Assembly: GCF_003627055.1 (NCBI RefSeq)
Contig: NZ_CP032624.1
Location: 2,728,001-2,792,000, forward strand
Direction of reading: 5' to 3'
From: Gryllotalpicola protaetiae
GTDB lineage: Bacteria > Actinomycetota > Actinomycetes > Actinomycetales > Microbacteriaceae
Length of the DNA: 64,000 bases
In this document: piece after piece, positions 46,559-55,967 of the stretch
Position numbering within the stretch: the stretch's first letter is position 1
How the letters are laid out: each line of letters opens with the position of its first letter
Translations under genes and position numbers: made by a program
The notes under the pieces: generated by a model
Told to the model about the DNA's origin: nothing
What the model saw: the letters and a program-made list of their open reading frames with translations, nothing else
Databases searched by the model: none

Positions 46559-48282
46559 TCACCCTGCTGCGCCGCCATCTCGGCCCGCATTGGAAGCTGC
46601 TCGTCGGGGTGCTGGTGTTCCAGCTCGCCCAGTCGCTTGCGGCGCTCTATCTGCCGACGCTCAACGCCAACATCATCGACAACGGCGTCGCCAAGGGCGA
46701 CACCGGCTACATCATGCGCATCGGCGCGTGGATGCTGCTCGTGACGCTGGTGCAGGTCGCGTGCTCGATCACCGCGGTGTACTTCGGTGCCCGTGCCGCC
46801 ATGAGCCTCGGTCGCGACCTGAGGCTCAACGTGTTCACCCGCGTCGGCGAGTTCAGCGAGCGCGAAGTGCAGGTGTTCGGCGCGCCGAGCCTGATCACAC
46901 GGTCGACGAACGACGTGCAGCAGGTGCAGATGCTCGTGCTGATGAGCTGCACCATGATGGTCTCCGCCCCGATCACCGCGATCGGCGGTGTCATCCTCGC
47001 GATCCAGCAGGACGCGGACCTGTCGTGGATCATCGCCGTCGCGGTGCCCGTGCTGCTCGTGTGCGTCGGCGCCGTCGTCAGCCGCATGGTGCCGTGGTTC
47101 CGGAAGATGCAGAAGCGCATCGACGCGGTGAACAGGGTGCTGCGCGAGCAGCTGACCGGCATCCGCGTCGTCCGCGCGTTCGTGCGCGAGGACATCGAGA
47201 CGAAGCGCTTCGAAGATGTGAACTCCGATGTCATGGAGGCGGCCCTCAACGCCGGCCGCTGGATGACGACGATGTTCCCCATCGTCATGCTGATCCTCAA
47301 CCTGTCGAGCGTCGCCGTGATCTGGTTCGGCGCGTTCCGTGTGCAGGACGGCATGCCGATCGGCGCGTTGACCGCGTTCCTCGCCTACCTGGCCCAGATT
47401 CTGATGTCGGTCATGATGGCGACGTTCATGGCGGTCATGGTGCCGCGTGCCGCCGTCTCGGCCACGCGCATCAGCGAGGTGCTCGACACCGAGCCGTCGG
47501 TCGCCCCGCCCGCGGCGCCCGTCACCGAGCTCGCCGAGCAGGGCACGATCGAGTTGTTCGAGGTCGGCTTCCACTATCCGGGCGCCGAGCAGCCCGTGCT
47601 CACCGACGTCTCGTTCCGGGCAGAGCGAGGCCAGACGCTCGCGATCGTCGGCTCGACGGGCGCCGGCAAGACGACCCTCGTGAGCCTGCTGCCGCGGCTG
47701 TTCGACGCGACGAGCGGCACCGTCTACATCGACGGCGTCGACGTGGCCGAGCTCGACCCCGAGCTGCTGTGGAGCCGCATCGGCCTCGTGCCGCAGAAGC
47801 CGTACCTGTTCTCGGGCACGGTGGCGAGCAACCTGCGCTATGGCAAGCCCGACGCGACGGAGGACGAGCTGTGGGCGGCGCTGCGCATCGCCCAGGCCGA
47901 GGGCTTCGTGCGCGAGATGGAGGGCGGCCTCGACGGGGCCATCGCCCAGGGCGGCACGAACGTCTCCGGCGGCCAGCGGCAACGGCTCGCGATCGCGCGC
48001 GCGCTCGTCAAGCGGCCGGAGATCTACGTGTTCGACGACTCGTTCTCGGCGCTCGACCTGGCGACGGATGCCCGGCTCCGCGCGGCCTTGAAGAGAGAGG
48101 TCGACGGCGCGACCTTCGTGATCGTCGCCCAGCGCGTGTCGACCATCGTCGAAGCGGACCGCATCATCGTGCTCGAAGACGGCCGCATCGTCGGCGCCGG
48201 AACGCACGAGGAGCTGCTCGCGGGCAACGAGACGTACGCCGAGATCGTGAGCTCGCAGCTCACCGCGGAGGAGGCGCGATGA
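46552..48282 (+). CDS. Heterodimeric ABC exporter, half with degenerate ATPase site
   Basis: 576 aa: six membrane segments then an ATPase domain. Walker A STGAGKTT (about 369-376), canonical signature NVSGGQRQR, but Walker B is VFDDS with D496 in place of the catalytic Glu. This is the pattern of the BmrC/TM287 half in heterodimeric multidrug exporters. AAGGAAG precedes the ATG. It overlaps its partner by 4 nt. The cargo is unknown; multidrug or lipid export is likely. Confidence 0.93.
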   Translation: MLITLLRRHLGPHWKLLVGVLVFQLAQSLAALYLPTLNANIIDNGVAKGDTGYIMRIGAWMLLVTLVQVACSITAVYFGARAAMSLGRDLRLNVFTRVGEFSEREVQVFGAPSLITRSTNDVQQVQMLVLMSCTMMVSAPITAIGGVILAIQQDADLSWIIAVAVPVLLVCVGAVVSRMVPWFRKMQKRIDAVNRVLREQLTGIRVVRAFVREDIETKRFEDVNSDVMEAALNAGRWMTTMFPIVMLILNLSSVAVIWFGAFRVQDGMPIGALTAFLAYLAQILMSVMMATFMAVMVPRAAVSATRISEVLDTEPSVAPPAAPVTELAEQGTIELFEVGFHYPGAEQPVLTDVSFRAERGQTLAIVGSTGAGKTTLVSLLPRLFDATSGTVYIDGVDVAELDPELLWSRIGLVPQKPYLFSGTVASNLRYGKPDATEDELWAALRIAQAEGFVREMEGGLDGAIAQGGTNVSGGQRQRLAIARALVKRPEIYVFDDSFSALDLATDARLRAALKREVDGATFVIVAQRVSTIVEADRIIVLEDGRIVGAGTHEELLAGNETYAEIVSSQLTAEEAR

Positions 48283-50297
48283 GCGACAAGACCCCTGCCT
48301 CGGCCCCCGCGGGCCCCGCCGCCGACGCGCGGCCTGCCGGCCCACCCGCAGGCGCTCGCCGCGGCCCCATGGGCGGCGGCGGCCCGATGGGCATGGCGCT
48401 GCCCGGCGAGAAGGCGTCGAGCTTCGGGCCGAGCGCGAGGCGGTTGCTCGGCCGGCTGCGCGGCGAGCGACTGGCGGTCGTTCTCGTGGCGGTCCTGGGC
48501 GCGGCATCCGTGGCCTTCACCGTCATCGGACCCAAGCTGCTCGGTGACGCGACCAACATCGTGTTCGCCGGGTTCATCGGCCGTCAGTTCACCCACCTGC
48601 CGGCCGGCACGACCAAGGCGGAGGTGATCGCCGGGCTCGAGAAGCAGGGCAACACCCAGATGGCCGATCTGCTGCGGCACATCGACTTCACTCCAGGTCA
48701 GGGCATCGACTTCACCTCGCTCGCGCACCTGCTGATGTGGGTGCTGCTGCTCTATGTCATCGCCGCGTTCTTCGGCTGGGCGCAGGGGTGGATCATGAAC
48801 GGCGTCGTCGCGCGCACCACGTTCGCGCTGCGGCAGGACGTCGAGGCGAAGATCCACCGGCTGCCGCTCTCGTATTTCGACCGGATGCCGCGCGGCGAGC
48901 TGCTCTCGCGTGTGACCAACGACATCGACAACGTGCAGCAGAGCCTGCAGCAGACGATGAGCCAGCTGCTGCAGTCGCTGCTCACCGTGATCGGCGTCCT
49001 CGCGTTCATGTTCTGGACCTCGTGGCTGCTCGCGATCATCGCGCTCGTCACGATCCCGCTCACGATCGTCGTCACACAGCAGATCGCGAAGCGCTCGCAG
49101 AAGCAGTTCGTGGCGCAGTGGCGGCACATGGGCGAGCTCAATGCGCAGATCGAGGAGGCGTTCAGCGGCCACGCACTCGTCAAGGTGTTCGGGCGCCACC
49201 GCGAGGTCGAGGCGCGGTTCGCCGCGAAGAACGACGAGCTGTTCGGCGCGAGCTTCGGCGCGCAGTTCGTGAGCGGCATCATCATGCCGGCCATGATGTT
49301 CGTCGGGAACCTGATCTATGTCGTGATCGCCGTCGTCGGCGGGCTCTTGATCACGAGCGGGTCGCTGTCCCTCGGCAGCGTGCAGGCCTTCATCCAGTAC
49401 TCGCGCCAGTTCACGCAGCCGCTCACCCAGCTCGGGTCGATGGCGAACCTGCTGCAGTCGGGCGTTGCGAGCGCCGAGCGCGTGTTCGAGCTGCTCGACG
49501 CCGACGAGCAGACGCCCGACGACATGGACGCCGAGCCTCTGCGCGAGGTCACGGGGCGCTTCGCCTTCGAGGACGTGGCGTTCGCGTACTCGCCGGACAA
49601 GCCGCTGATCACGAAGCTGAACCTGGTGGCGGAGCCGGGGCAGACGGTCGCGATCGTGGGGCCGACGGGTGCGGGAAAGACCACCCTCGTGAACCTCATG
49701 ATGCGGTTCTACGACCCGGATTCCGGGCGCATCACGCTCGACGGCGTCGACACGCGCCACCTGCGCAGGCAGGAGCTGCGCGACGCGATGGGCATGGTCC
49801 TGCAGGACACCTGGCTGTTCGCGGGCACGATTCGCGACAACATCGCATACGGACGAACGGATGCCGCGGAGGACGAGATCCTCGCGGCGGCCCGCGCGGC
49901 GTATGTCGACCGCTTCGTGCACTCGCTTCCCGACGGCTACGACACCGTGCTCGAGGATGAGGGCGCCAACGTCTCGGCCGGCGAGAAGCAGCTGCTGACG
50001 ATCGCGCGCGCGTTCCTGTCGCGGCCGTCTGTGCTGATCCTCGACGAGGCGACCAGCTCGGTCGACACGCGCACCGAGGTTCTGGTGCAGCAGGCGATGA
50101 GCGCGCTTCGCGCCGGGCGCACCTCGTTCGTGATCGCCCACCGGCTGTCGACGATCCGCGATGCCGACCTGATCCTCGTCATGGAGCACGGCGACATCGT
50201 CGAGCAGGGGACTCATTCGTCGCTGCTCGAGGCGGGCGGCGCATACGCGCGGCTGTACCAGGCGCAGTTCGCCGGGGCGGCGATCGACGAGGTGTAG
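48279..50297 (+). CDS. Heterodimeric ABC exporter, catalytic half
   Basis: 672 aa. A Gly/Pro/Met-rich N-terminal extension (about 1-50), six membrane segments with a roughly 70-residue extracytoplasmic insert between the first two, then the ATPase domain. Walker A PTGAGKTT, Walker B ILDEATSS with E590, but an altered signature NVSAGEKQL. Its altered signature should face the Asp-containing site of the partner, leaving one active and one degenerate site. The ATG overlaps the partner stop. Confidence 0.94.
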   Translation: MSDKTPASAPAGPAADARPAGPPAGARRGPMGGGGPMGMALPGEKASSFGPSARRLLGRLRGERLAVVLVAVLGAASVAFTVIGPKLLGDATNIVFAGFIGRQFTHLPAGTTKAEVIAGLEKQGNTQMADLLRHIDFTPGQGIDFTSLAHLLMWVLLLYVIAAFFGWAQGWIMNGVVARTTFALRQDVEAKIHRLPLSYFDRMPRGELLSRVTNDIDNVQQSLQQTMSQLLQSLLTVIGVLAFMFWTSWLLAIIALVTIPLTIVVTQQIAKRSQKQFVAQWRHMGELNAQIEEAFSGHALVKVFGRHREVEARFAAKNDELFGASFGAQFVSGIIMPAMMFVGNLIYVVIAVVGGLLITSGSLSLGSVQAFIQYSRQFTQPLTQLGSMANLLQSGVASAERVFELLDADEQTPDDMDAEPLREVTGRFAFEDVAFAYSPDKPLITKLNLVAEPGQTVAIVGPTGAGKTTLVNLMMRFYDPDSGRITLDGVDTRHLRRQELRDAMGMVLQDTWLFAGTIRDNIAYGRTDAAEDEILAAARAAYVDRFVHSLPDGYDTVLEDEGANVSAGEKQLLTIARAFLSRPSVLILDEATSSVDTRTEVLVQQAMSALRAGRTSFVIAHRLSTIRDADLILVMEHGDIVEQGTHSSLLEAGGAYARLYQAQFAGAAIDEV

Positions 50298-50397
50298 CGC
50301 GGGTCTTTCCGCTCACAGGCGCTGGTGTGCCGCATCCGTGCCATCTCACGCCATTTTGTTGCAGATGGCAACGGATGCTGCGCGCAGTCTTGCCTGC

Positions 50398-51483
50398 ATG
50401 ACCCAGACCGCACCCCCCGACAGGCTCATCCGCCTGCGCTCCTCCCGCGACGTCGCCGCGGCCGTGCCGCACCTGCTCGGCTACCGGCCGCGCCGCAGCA
50501 TCGTGCTCATCAACACCCACGCAGGCGGGCGCGTCTCCACGCTGCGGGTCGACCTGCCCGACCCGGCGCCGCCCGCGGCCGAGAAGCGCTACGTCACCTC
50601 GCTCGCGGGCATGCTGTGCAAGGTGCCCGATGTCGAGCGGACGCTGGTGGTGGTCTTCACCGACGGGCCGTTCGGCGCCGACGGCGACGTGGCTCGGGCG
50701 TCGCTGGTTCGCCCGCTGGTCAAGCGTCTGCTCGGCTCCGGGTTCGCCGTGCACGACGCGCTCTGCGTCGCCGACGATGCCTGGGGCGCGTATGACGGGC
50801 ATGACGCGGGCATCGCGCACCGACTCGACGAGCTCGAAGAGGCGCCGCCCGGAGCCGAGGACTGCGAGCCGAAGGCGGCCCCCGACGAGCTCGCCGAGTT
50901 GCCGACGGCGGGGTATCTCGCCAGGCAGGCGTTCGAGCTCGCCCTTGATCGCCTGCTGCGCCGCGGGGTGATCATGCGCCCCGTCGTCGACGCCGAGGAT
51001 GCGATCGCCCTCGACCCGCGTGCAGCGACCAGCGACGACTTCGCGGCGCTCATGCACGTGCTGATGCACCCCGAGCTGCGCGACGCCGTGCTGTTCACCT
51101 GGGCGTGGGGCGGCGACCGGGGTCTCGAGCTGCTCGATGAGGCCGAGCGCATCGACGACGGCGAGATCGGGCCGGGCGACGACACCATCGCGCTCGACCT
51201 GATGGGCATCGGCAGCGCGGAGCCACCTGACCGTGACCGCATCGCGCGGGCGATCACGCTCGTGTCGCGCCTCGCCGTTCTCGCGCCTGACGACATCGCG
51301 CACATTCCGCTCACCGTCCTCGCCTGGCTGCACTGGTCCCAGGGGCGCGGCTCGGTCGCGGGCCGCTTCGTCGGCCGGGCACGTGAGCTGGACCCGTCCT
51401 ACGGCCTGGCCGAGCTGCTGCAGTCGGTGCTCACGCAGGGTCACCTGCCGAACTGGGCGTTCGTGATGCCGGAGGGCTGTTAG
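50398..51483 (+). CDS. DUF4192 domain protein
   Basis: 361 aa. The actinobacterial DUF4192 signature is clear: IRLRSSRDVAAAVPHLLGYRPRRSIVLI at the N-terminus and the C-terminal LAWLHWSQGRGSVAGRFVGRA. Function unknown. I chose ATG 50398 because the DUF starts there and CAGTCT lies 7 nt upstream; in-frame codons from 50338 would extend it by 20 residues. An inverted repeat GTTGC-AGATG-GCAAC (50358-50372) is a possible operator. Confidence 0.85.
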   Translation: MTQTAPPDRLIRLRSSRDVAAAVPHLLGYRPRRSIVLINTHAGGRVSTLRVDLPDPAPPAAEKRYVTSLAGMLCKVPDVERTLVVVFTDGPFGADGDVARASLVRPLVKRLLGSGFAVHDALCVADDAWGAYDGHDAGIAHRLDELEEAPPGAEDCEPKAAPDELAELPTAGYLARQAFELALDRLLRRGVIMRPVVDAEDAIALDPRAATSDDFAALMHVLMHPELRDAVLFTWAWGGDRGLELLDEAERIDDGEIGPGDDTIALDLMGIGSAEPPDRDRIARAITLVSRLAVLAPDDIAHIPLTVLAWLHWSQGRGSVAGRFVGRARELDPSYGLAELLQSVLTQGHLPNWAFVMPEGC

Positions 51484-51558
51484 GGCGGACCCAGGGCGGG
51501 GAATCGGGTGCGATCGGTACGATGGCGGAGTCCCTTACCTCTATCGGAGAGCACCTGC

Positions 51559-52314
51559 ATGACCATCGACGCCCAGCTCATCGCCTTCGATCTCGACGAC
51601 ACGCTGGCGCCCTCCAAGTCGCCTCTGCCTGACGCGGTGGCCTCGGTGCTCAGTCGCCTGCTCGAGCGCGCCGCGGTCGCGATCATCTCGGGCGGCCAGA
51701 TCGGCCAGTTCCGTCAGCAGGTGATCGAGAGGCTGACGGATGCCTCGGCCGAAGGCCTCAGCCGGCTGCACCTCATGCCGGTGACCGGCACCCAGTACTG
51801 GCGCTTCGTCGACGGCGCTTGGGCCATGCAGTACGAGGACGGGCTGACGGAGGACGAGAAGTCGGCGGCGCTGTCGGCGATCGAGACGACCGCGAAGGAG
51901 TTCGGCTACTGGGAGAGCGAGACCTGGGGCCCGATCCTCGAAGACCGCGGCTCGCAGATCACCTTCTCCGCGCTTGGCCAGCAGGCGCCCGTCGACGCGA
52001 AGAAGGCCTGGGATCCCACGGGGGAGAAGAAGAACCGCCTCGCGGCATCCGTTCAGTCCCAGCTTCCGCAGCTCTCTGTCCGCTCGGGCGGCTCGACATC
52101 GATCGACATCACCCGCACGGGCGTCGACAAGGGCTACGCGCTCGAAAAGCTCGTCTCGGCGAGTGGCGTCGCGGTCGGCGACATGATCTTCGTCGGCGAC
52201 CGCCTCGACCCAGACGGCAACGACTACCCCGTGGTGCGCACCGGCGTGCGCACCCACGCCGTCGCCGGCTGGGAAGAGACGGTCGCGTACCTCGAGGCCC
52301 TGCTCGCCGACTGA
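51559..52314 (+). CDS. HAD-IIB family hydrolase (phosphomannomutase-like fold)
   Basis: 251 aa. Motif I FDLDDTLAPSK (nucleophile D11, acid D13) and late motif VGDRLDPDGNDYPV. The cap and GTQYW resemble eukaryotic-type phosphomannomutases and Cof-like phosphatases; I cannot decide between them. GGAGAG precedes the ATG by 7 nt, and TACGAT near 51517 may be the -10. Confidence 0.87.
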   Translation: MTIDAQLIAFDLDDTLAPSKSPLPDAVASVLSRLLERAAVAIISGGQIGQFRQQVIERLTDASAEGLSRLHLMPVTGTQYWRFVDGAWAMQYEDGLTEDEKSAALSAIETTAKEFGYWESETWGPILEDRGSQITFSALGQQAPVDAKKAWDPTGEKKNRLAASVQSQLPQLSVRSGGSTSIDITRTGVDKGYALEKLVSASGVAVGDMIFVGDRLDPDGNDYPVVRTGVRTHAVAGWEETVAYLEALLAD

Positions 52315-52329
52315 CGCCAACAGCAGTCG

Positions 52330-52415
52330 TAGGAACCGGGCGCAATACGCACGATCGGCCCTACTGGAACCCGAGGTTCCGTAGGGCCGATCGTGCGTGG
52401 TAGGGCCGGTTCCTA
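52330..52415. terminator. Long bidirectional hairpin repeat
   Basis: Outer arms TAGGAACCGG/CCGGTTCCTA, inner perfect 17-bp arms (52348-52364 with 52381-52397), and an apical GGAACC-CGA-GGTTCC. Lies between convergent genes. Its left half matches the hairpin at 28908 at 27 of 35 positions. Confidence 0.85.
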
Positions 52416-52432
52416 TGCAGGCATCCGCCCGC

Positions 52433-53842
52433 TCAGATCTTGGTCCAGGCGTCGGAGAGCACGCCCTCGAGGATCTCGCGCATCTGCACGAACTCGGCCG
52501 GCCCGATCGTGAGCGGCGGCGAGAGCTGGATGACGGGGTCGCCGCGGTCGTCCGCGCGGCAGTAGAGGCCGTTCTCGAACAGCTGGTGCGAGACGAAGCC
52601 CTTGAGGATCCGCTCGGACTCCTCGCCGGTGAACGTCTCCTTCGTTGCCTTGTCCTTCACGAGCTCGATGCCGAAGAAGTACCCGGCGCCGCGCACATCG
52701 CCGACGATCGGCAGCGCCAGCAGCTTCTCGAGCTCGGCTCTGAACAAGGGCGAGTTGTCCTTCACCCGCTGGTTCAGCCCCTCCTCTTCGAAGATGTCGA
52801 GGTTCTCGAGCGCGACGGCGGCCGAGACCGGATGCCCGGCGAAGGTGTACCCGTGGTAGAAGTTGTTCTCGCCCGTGCGGAACGGCTCGTAGATGCGGTC
52901 GCTCACGATCGTGGCGCCGATGGGGGAGTAGCCAGACGTCAGGGCCTTCGCGCAGGTGATCATGTCGGGCACGTAGCCGAAGTCGTCCGAGGCGAACATC
53001 GAGCCGATGCGCCCGAACGCGCAGATCACCTCGTCGGAGACGAGCAGCACGTCGTACTCGTCGCAGATCTCGCGGACGCGCTGGAAGTAGCCGGGTGGCG
53101 GCGGGAAGCATCCGCCCGAGTTCTGCACGGGCTCGAGGAAGACGGCCGCGACCGTATCGGGCCCCTCGAACTCGATGGCCTGGCGGATGCGCTCGGCCGC
53201 CCAGATGCCGAACTCCTCCTCGGTGCCGCCGGGGAAGCCGGACTGCTCCGCACGGTAGTAGTTCGTGTTCGGCACGCGGAAGCCGCCGGGGGTGAGCGGC
53301 TCGAACTGCTGCTTGAGCCCGGGCAGGCCGGTGATCGCGAGGGCGCCCTGCGGGGTGCCGTGGTAGGCGATCGCCCGCGAGATCACCTTGTGCTTGAGCG
53401 GCCGGCCGACCAGCTTCCAGTAGTTCTTCGCGAGCTTGAACGCGGTCTCGACCGCCTCGCCGCCGCCGGTGGAGAAGAACACGCGGTTGAGGTCGCCCGG
53501 CGCATAGTCGGCGAGCCGGTCGGCGAGTTCGATCGCCGCCGGGTGCGCGTACGACCACAGCGGGAAGAACGCCAGCTGCTCGGCCTGCTTGGCCGCGACC
53601 TCCGCAAGCCGCCGCCGGCCGTGCCCGGCGTTCACGACGAACAGCCCGGCGAGGCCGTCGATGTAGGACTTGCCGCGGCTGTCCCAGATGGTGTGGCCCT
53701 CACCGCGCACGATGATGGGGGTCTCGCCGGCCTCAATGGGTCCCTGCGACGACATGTGCATCCACAGGTGGTCCTTCGCCTTCGCGCGCAGTGCGGCGTC
53801 AGCGGCCTCGGTGTAGACGGTCGGAGCGATGGTGTCGGTCAT
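52433..53842 (-). CDS. Class III aminotransferase (putrescine/omega-amino acid type)
   Basis: 469 aa PLP enzyme of fold type I. PLP lysine K299 (TCAKALTSGYSPIGA), D270 (LLVSDEV), phosphate loop FSTGGGEA and FHGYTFAGHP region. Closest in character to SpuC-like putrescine/omega-amino acid:pyruvate transaminases. The nearby aldehyde dehydrogenase supports a route from a diamine or omega-amino acid to a semialdehyde and then an acid. It lies 31 nt after the lrp-type gene on the same strand. Confidence 0.92.
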   Translation of the reverse strand: MTDTIAPTVYTEAADAALRAKAKDHLWMHMSSQGPIEAGETPIIVRGEGHTIWDSRGKSYIDGLAGLFVVNAGHGRRRLAEVAAKQAEQLAFFPLWSYAHPAAIELADRLADYAPGDLNRVFFSTGGGEAVETAFKLAKNYWKLVGRPLKHKVISRAIAYHGTPQGALAITGLPGLKQQFEPLTPGGFRVPNTNYYRAEQSGFPGGTEEEFGIWAAERIRQAIEFEGPDTVAAVFLEPVQNSGGCFPPPPGYFQRVREICDEYDVLLVSDEVICAFGRIGSMFASDDFGYVPDMITCAKALTSGYSPIGATIVSDRIYEPFRTGENNFYHGYTFAGHPVSAAVALENLDIFEEEGLNQRVKDNSPLFRAELEKLLALPIVGDVRGAGYFFGIELVKDKATKETFTGEESERILKGFVSHQLFENGLYCRADDRGDPVIQLSPPLTIGPAEFVQMREILEGVLSDAWTKI

Positions 53843-53873
53843 GTGCCGTACTTCCCTTCGGGGCGGCGCCGGT

Positions 53874-54356
53874 CTAGCGCGTGCCCCAGTTGTAGTGCTG
53901 CTTCTGCAAGCGGAGGTACACGAAGGTCTCGGTGGAGACCACGTTCTCGATGGCGCGGATCTCGGAGTTCAGCAGCGAGATCAGCTCGTCGTCGCTCTCG
54001 CACACGACCTCGACGATGATGTCGAAGTCGCCCGCGGTGAGCACGACGTAGTCGACGGATTCCAGCCGCGCGAGCTGCTCGGCGACCACGCGCGTGTCGC
54101 CGCTCGCGCGGATCCCGATCATGGCCTGGCGGTTGAAGCCGAGTTGCAGCGGGTCGGTCACGGCGACGATCTGCATGACGCCCGATTCCGTCAGCTTCTG
54201 CACGCGCTGCCGCACCGCGGCCTCCGAGAGGCCGACGGCCTTGCCGATCTCCGCGTACGACCTGCGGCCGTCGGCCTGCAGCTGCTCGATGATCGCTTTC
54301 GAGACCTCGTCGAGCGGCTGGGGGCGGGGCGCGATCGAGCGCGGCAGGGACGACAT
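53874..54356 (-). CDS. Lrp/AsnC family regulator
   Basis: 160 aa. N-terminal helix-turn-helix (SYAEIGKAVGLSEAAVRQRVQKL) and C-terminal RAM ligand domain (YVVLTAGDFDIIVEV). It is transcribed ahead of the aminotransferase and divergent from the aldehyde dehydrogenase, so it probably senses an amino acid or amine and controls both. ATG 54356 follows CAGAAT by 6 nt. Confidence 0.94.
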   Translation of the reverse strand: MSSLPRSIAPRPQPLDEVSKAIIEQLQADGRRSYAEIGKAVGLSEAAVRQRVQKLTESGVMQIVAVTDPLQLGFNRQAMIGIRASGDTRVVAEQLARLESVDYVVLTAGDFDIIVEVVCESDDELISLLNSEIRAIENVVSTETFVYLRLQKQHYNWGTR

Positions 54357-54443
54357 AGTGCGATTCTGTCAGTGCAACTAGGCATCAGCAAGTGAATCCG
54401 CATCAGTAAGCGCAGGTTGCAACGAAATCGGTAGAGTCGGTGC
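54357..54443. promoter_or_regulatory. Divergent promoter region lrp / aldehyde dehydrogenase
   Basis: Minus strand: -35 TTGCTG (54386-54391), 17-nt spacer, -10 CAGAAT (54363-54368), ATG 6 nt on. Plus strand: TAGAGT (54432-54437), ATG 6 nt on. The palindrome GTTGCAAC (54416-54423) and a related TTGCAC near 54371-54377 are candidate Lrp sites. Confidence 0.7.
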
Positions 54444-55883
54444 ATGTCGTCAACGCGCGTGCTCAAGAATTTCATCGCCGGTGAATATGCGGATGCCGGG
54501 GGCGAGCGCACCCTGCCGCTGATCGACCCGGCGACCGAAGTCGAATACGCGCAGTCACCCGTGTCGACGGCCGCCGATGTCGATCGGGCGTTCGGCGCAG
54601 CATCCGACGCCTTCGAAGTCTGGCGCGACACGACGCCGGCCGAGCGCCAGCTCGCCCTCTTCCGCATCGCCGACGCGATGGAGCAGCGCGCCGACGAGTT
54701 CGCCGACCTCGAGTCGCAGGACACCGGCAAGCCGCGCGCCAACCTGGTGGCCGACGAGATCATGCTCTCGGTCGACCAGATCCGCTTCTTCGCCGGCGCC
54801 GCGCGCAACCTCGAGGGTCGCGCAGCGGGCGAGTACGTGAAGGATCACACGAGCTTCGTGCGCCGCGAGCCGATCGGGGTCGTGGGCCAGGTCACGCCGT
54901 GGAACTACCCGCTGAACATGGCGGTGTGGAAGTTCGCGCCCGCGCTCGCCGCGGGCAACACGACCGTGCTCAAGCCCTCGGACACGACGCCGCAGTCGAC
55001 CCTGCTGCTCGCCGAGGTCGCCGCCGAGTTCCTGCCGAAGGGCGTGCTCAACGTCGTCGTCGGGGATCGCGGCACCGGCGCCGCGATGATCGACCACAAG
55101 ACGCCCCAGCTGGTGTCGATCACCGGGTCCGTCCGCGCGGGAATGGAGGTCGCGCGCGCGGCATCCGCCGATCTCAAGCGCGTGCATCTCGAACTGGGCG
55201 GAAAGGCGCCGGTCATCGTCTTCGACGACGCCGATCTCGAGAAGGCGGTCGCCGGCATCGCGAGCGCCGGCTACTTCAATGCGGGGCAGGACTGCACCGC
55301 CGCGACCCGCGTGCTCGTGCACGAGCGGGTGCATGACGAGTTCGTGGCCGCGCTCGCCGAATACGCGCAGGCGAACACGCCGGTGGGCCTTCCCGGCGAC
55401 GCCGACGCGTTCTTCGGCGCGGTGAACAACGCAGACCAGTTCGCGCGGGTGATGGGCTTCCTCGACAGGCTGCCCGACCACGCGCGCGTGGTGACCGGCG
55501 GTGCGCGCAAGGGCGAGAGCGGATTCCTCATCGAGCCGACCGTGCTCGACGGCCTCCGGCAGACCGACGAGCACATCCAGACGGAGATCTTCGGGCCGGT
55601 CATCACGGTGCAGACGTTCCGTGAGGAATCCGAAGCCCTGCGGCACGCGAACGGCGTGCAGTACGGGCTCGCCTCATCGGTGTGGACCCGCGACCACGCC
55701 CGCGCGATGCGGTTCGCGAAGGGCCTCGACTTCGGCTGCGTGTGGATCAACACGCACATCCCGATCGTCGCCGAGATGCCGCATGGCGGGTTCAAGCACT
55801 CGGGCTACGGCAAGGACCTCTCGCAGTACGGCTTCGAGGACTACACGCGCATCAAGCACGTGATGTCTTTCATCGGCGAGTGA
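54444..55883 (+). CDS. Aldehyde dehydrogenase (gamma-aminobutyraldehyde dehydrogenase-like)
   Basis: 479 aa. NAD(P)-dependent; catalytic C284 (NAGQDCTAATRV), E250 (LELGGK) and N154 (TPWNYP). The start MSSTRVLKNFIAGEY and the overall pattern resemble aminobutyraldehyde dehydrogenases (PatD/PuuC-like). Together with the aminotransferase it fits putrescine or GABA-type catabolism; the substrate is inferred from context. Probably leaderless. Confidence 0.92.
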   Translation: MSSTRVLKNFIAGEYADAGGERTLPLIDPATEVEYAQSPVSTAADVDRAFGAASDAFEVWRDTTPAERQLALFRIADAMEQRADEFADLESQDTGKPRANLVADEIMLSVDQIRFFAGAARNLEGRAAGEYVKDHTSFVRREPIGVVGQVTPWNYPLNMAVWKFAPALAAGNTTVLKPSDTTPQSTLLLAEVAAEFLPKGVLNVVVGDRGTGAAMIDHKTPQLVSITGSVRAGMEVARAASADLKRVHLELGGKAPVIVFDDADLEKAVAGIASAGYFNAGQDCTAATRVLVHERVHDEFVAALAEYAQANTPVGLPGDADAFFGAVNNADQFARVMGFLDRLPDHARVVTGGARKGESGFLIEPTVLDGLRQTDEHIQTEIFGPVITVQTFREESEALRHANGVQYGLASSVWTRDHARAMRFAKGLDFGCVWINTHIPIVAEMPHGGFKHSGYGKDLSQYGFEDYTRIKHVMSFIGE

Positions 55884-55967
55884 GTTATTGAGATCAGGTC
55901 AACAGCAGGAGCATCTACTGACTAGGCTGTCTGCGACCACCGAACGACTCCATCCCGGGAGACCTCT

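Noticed and set aside
48031..48045. Sequencing error in Walker B of the first ABC half (Asp for Glu)
   Set aside because: The partner has a matching altered signature, the known pattern of heterodimeric exporters, so the change is probably real.
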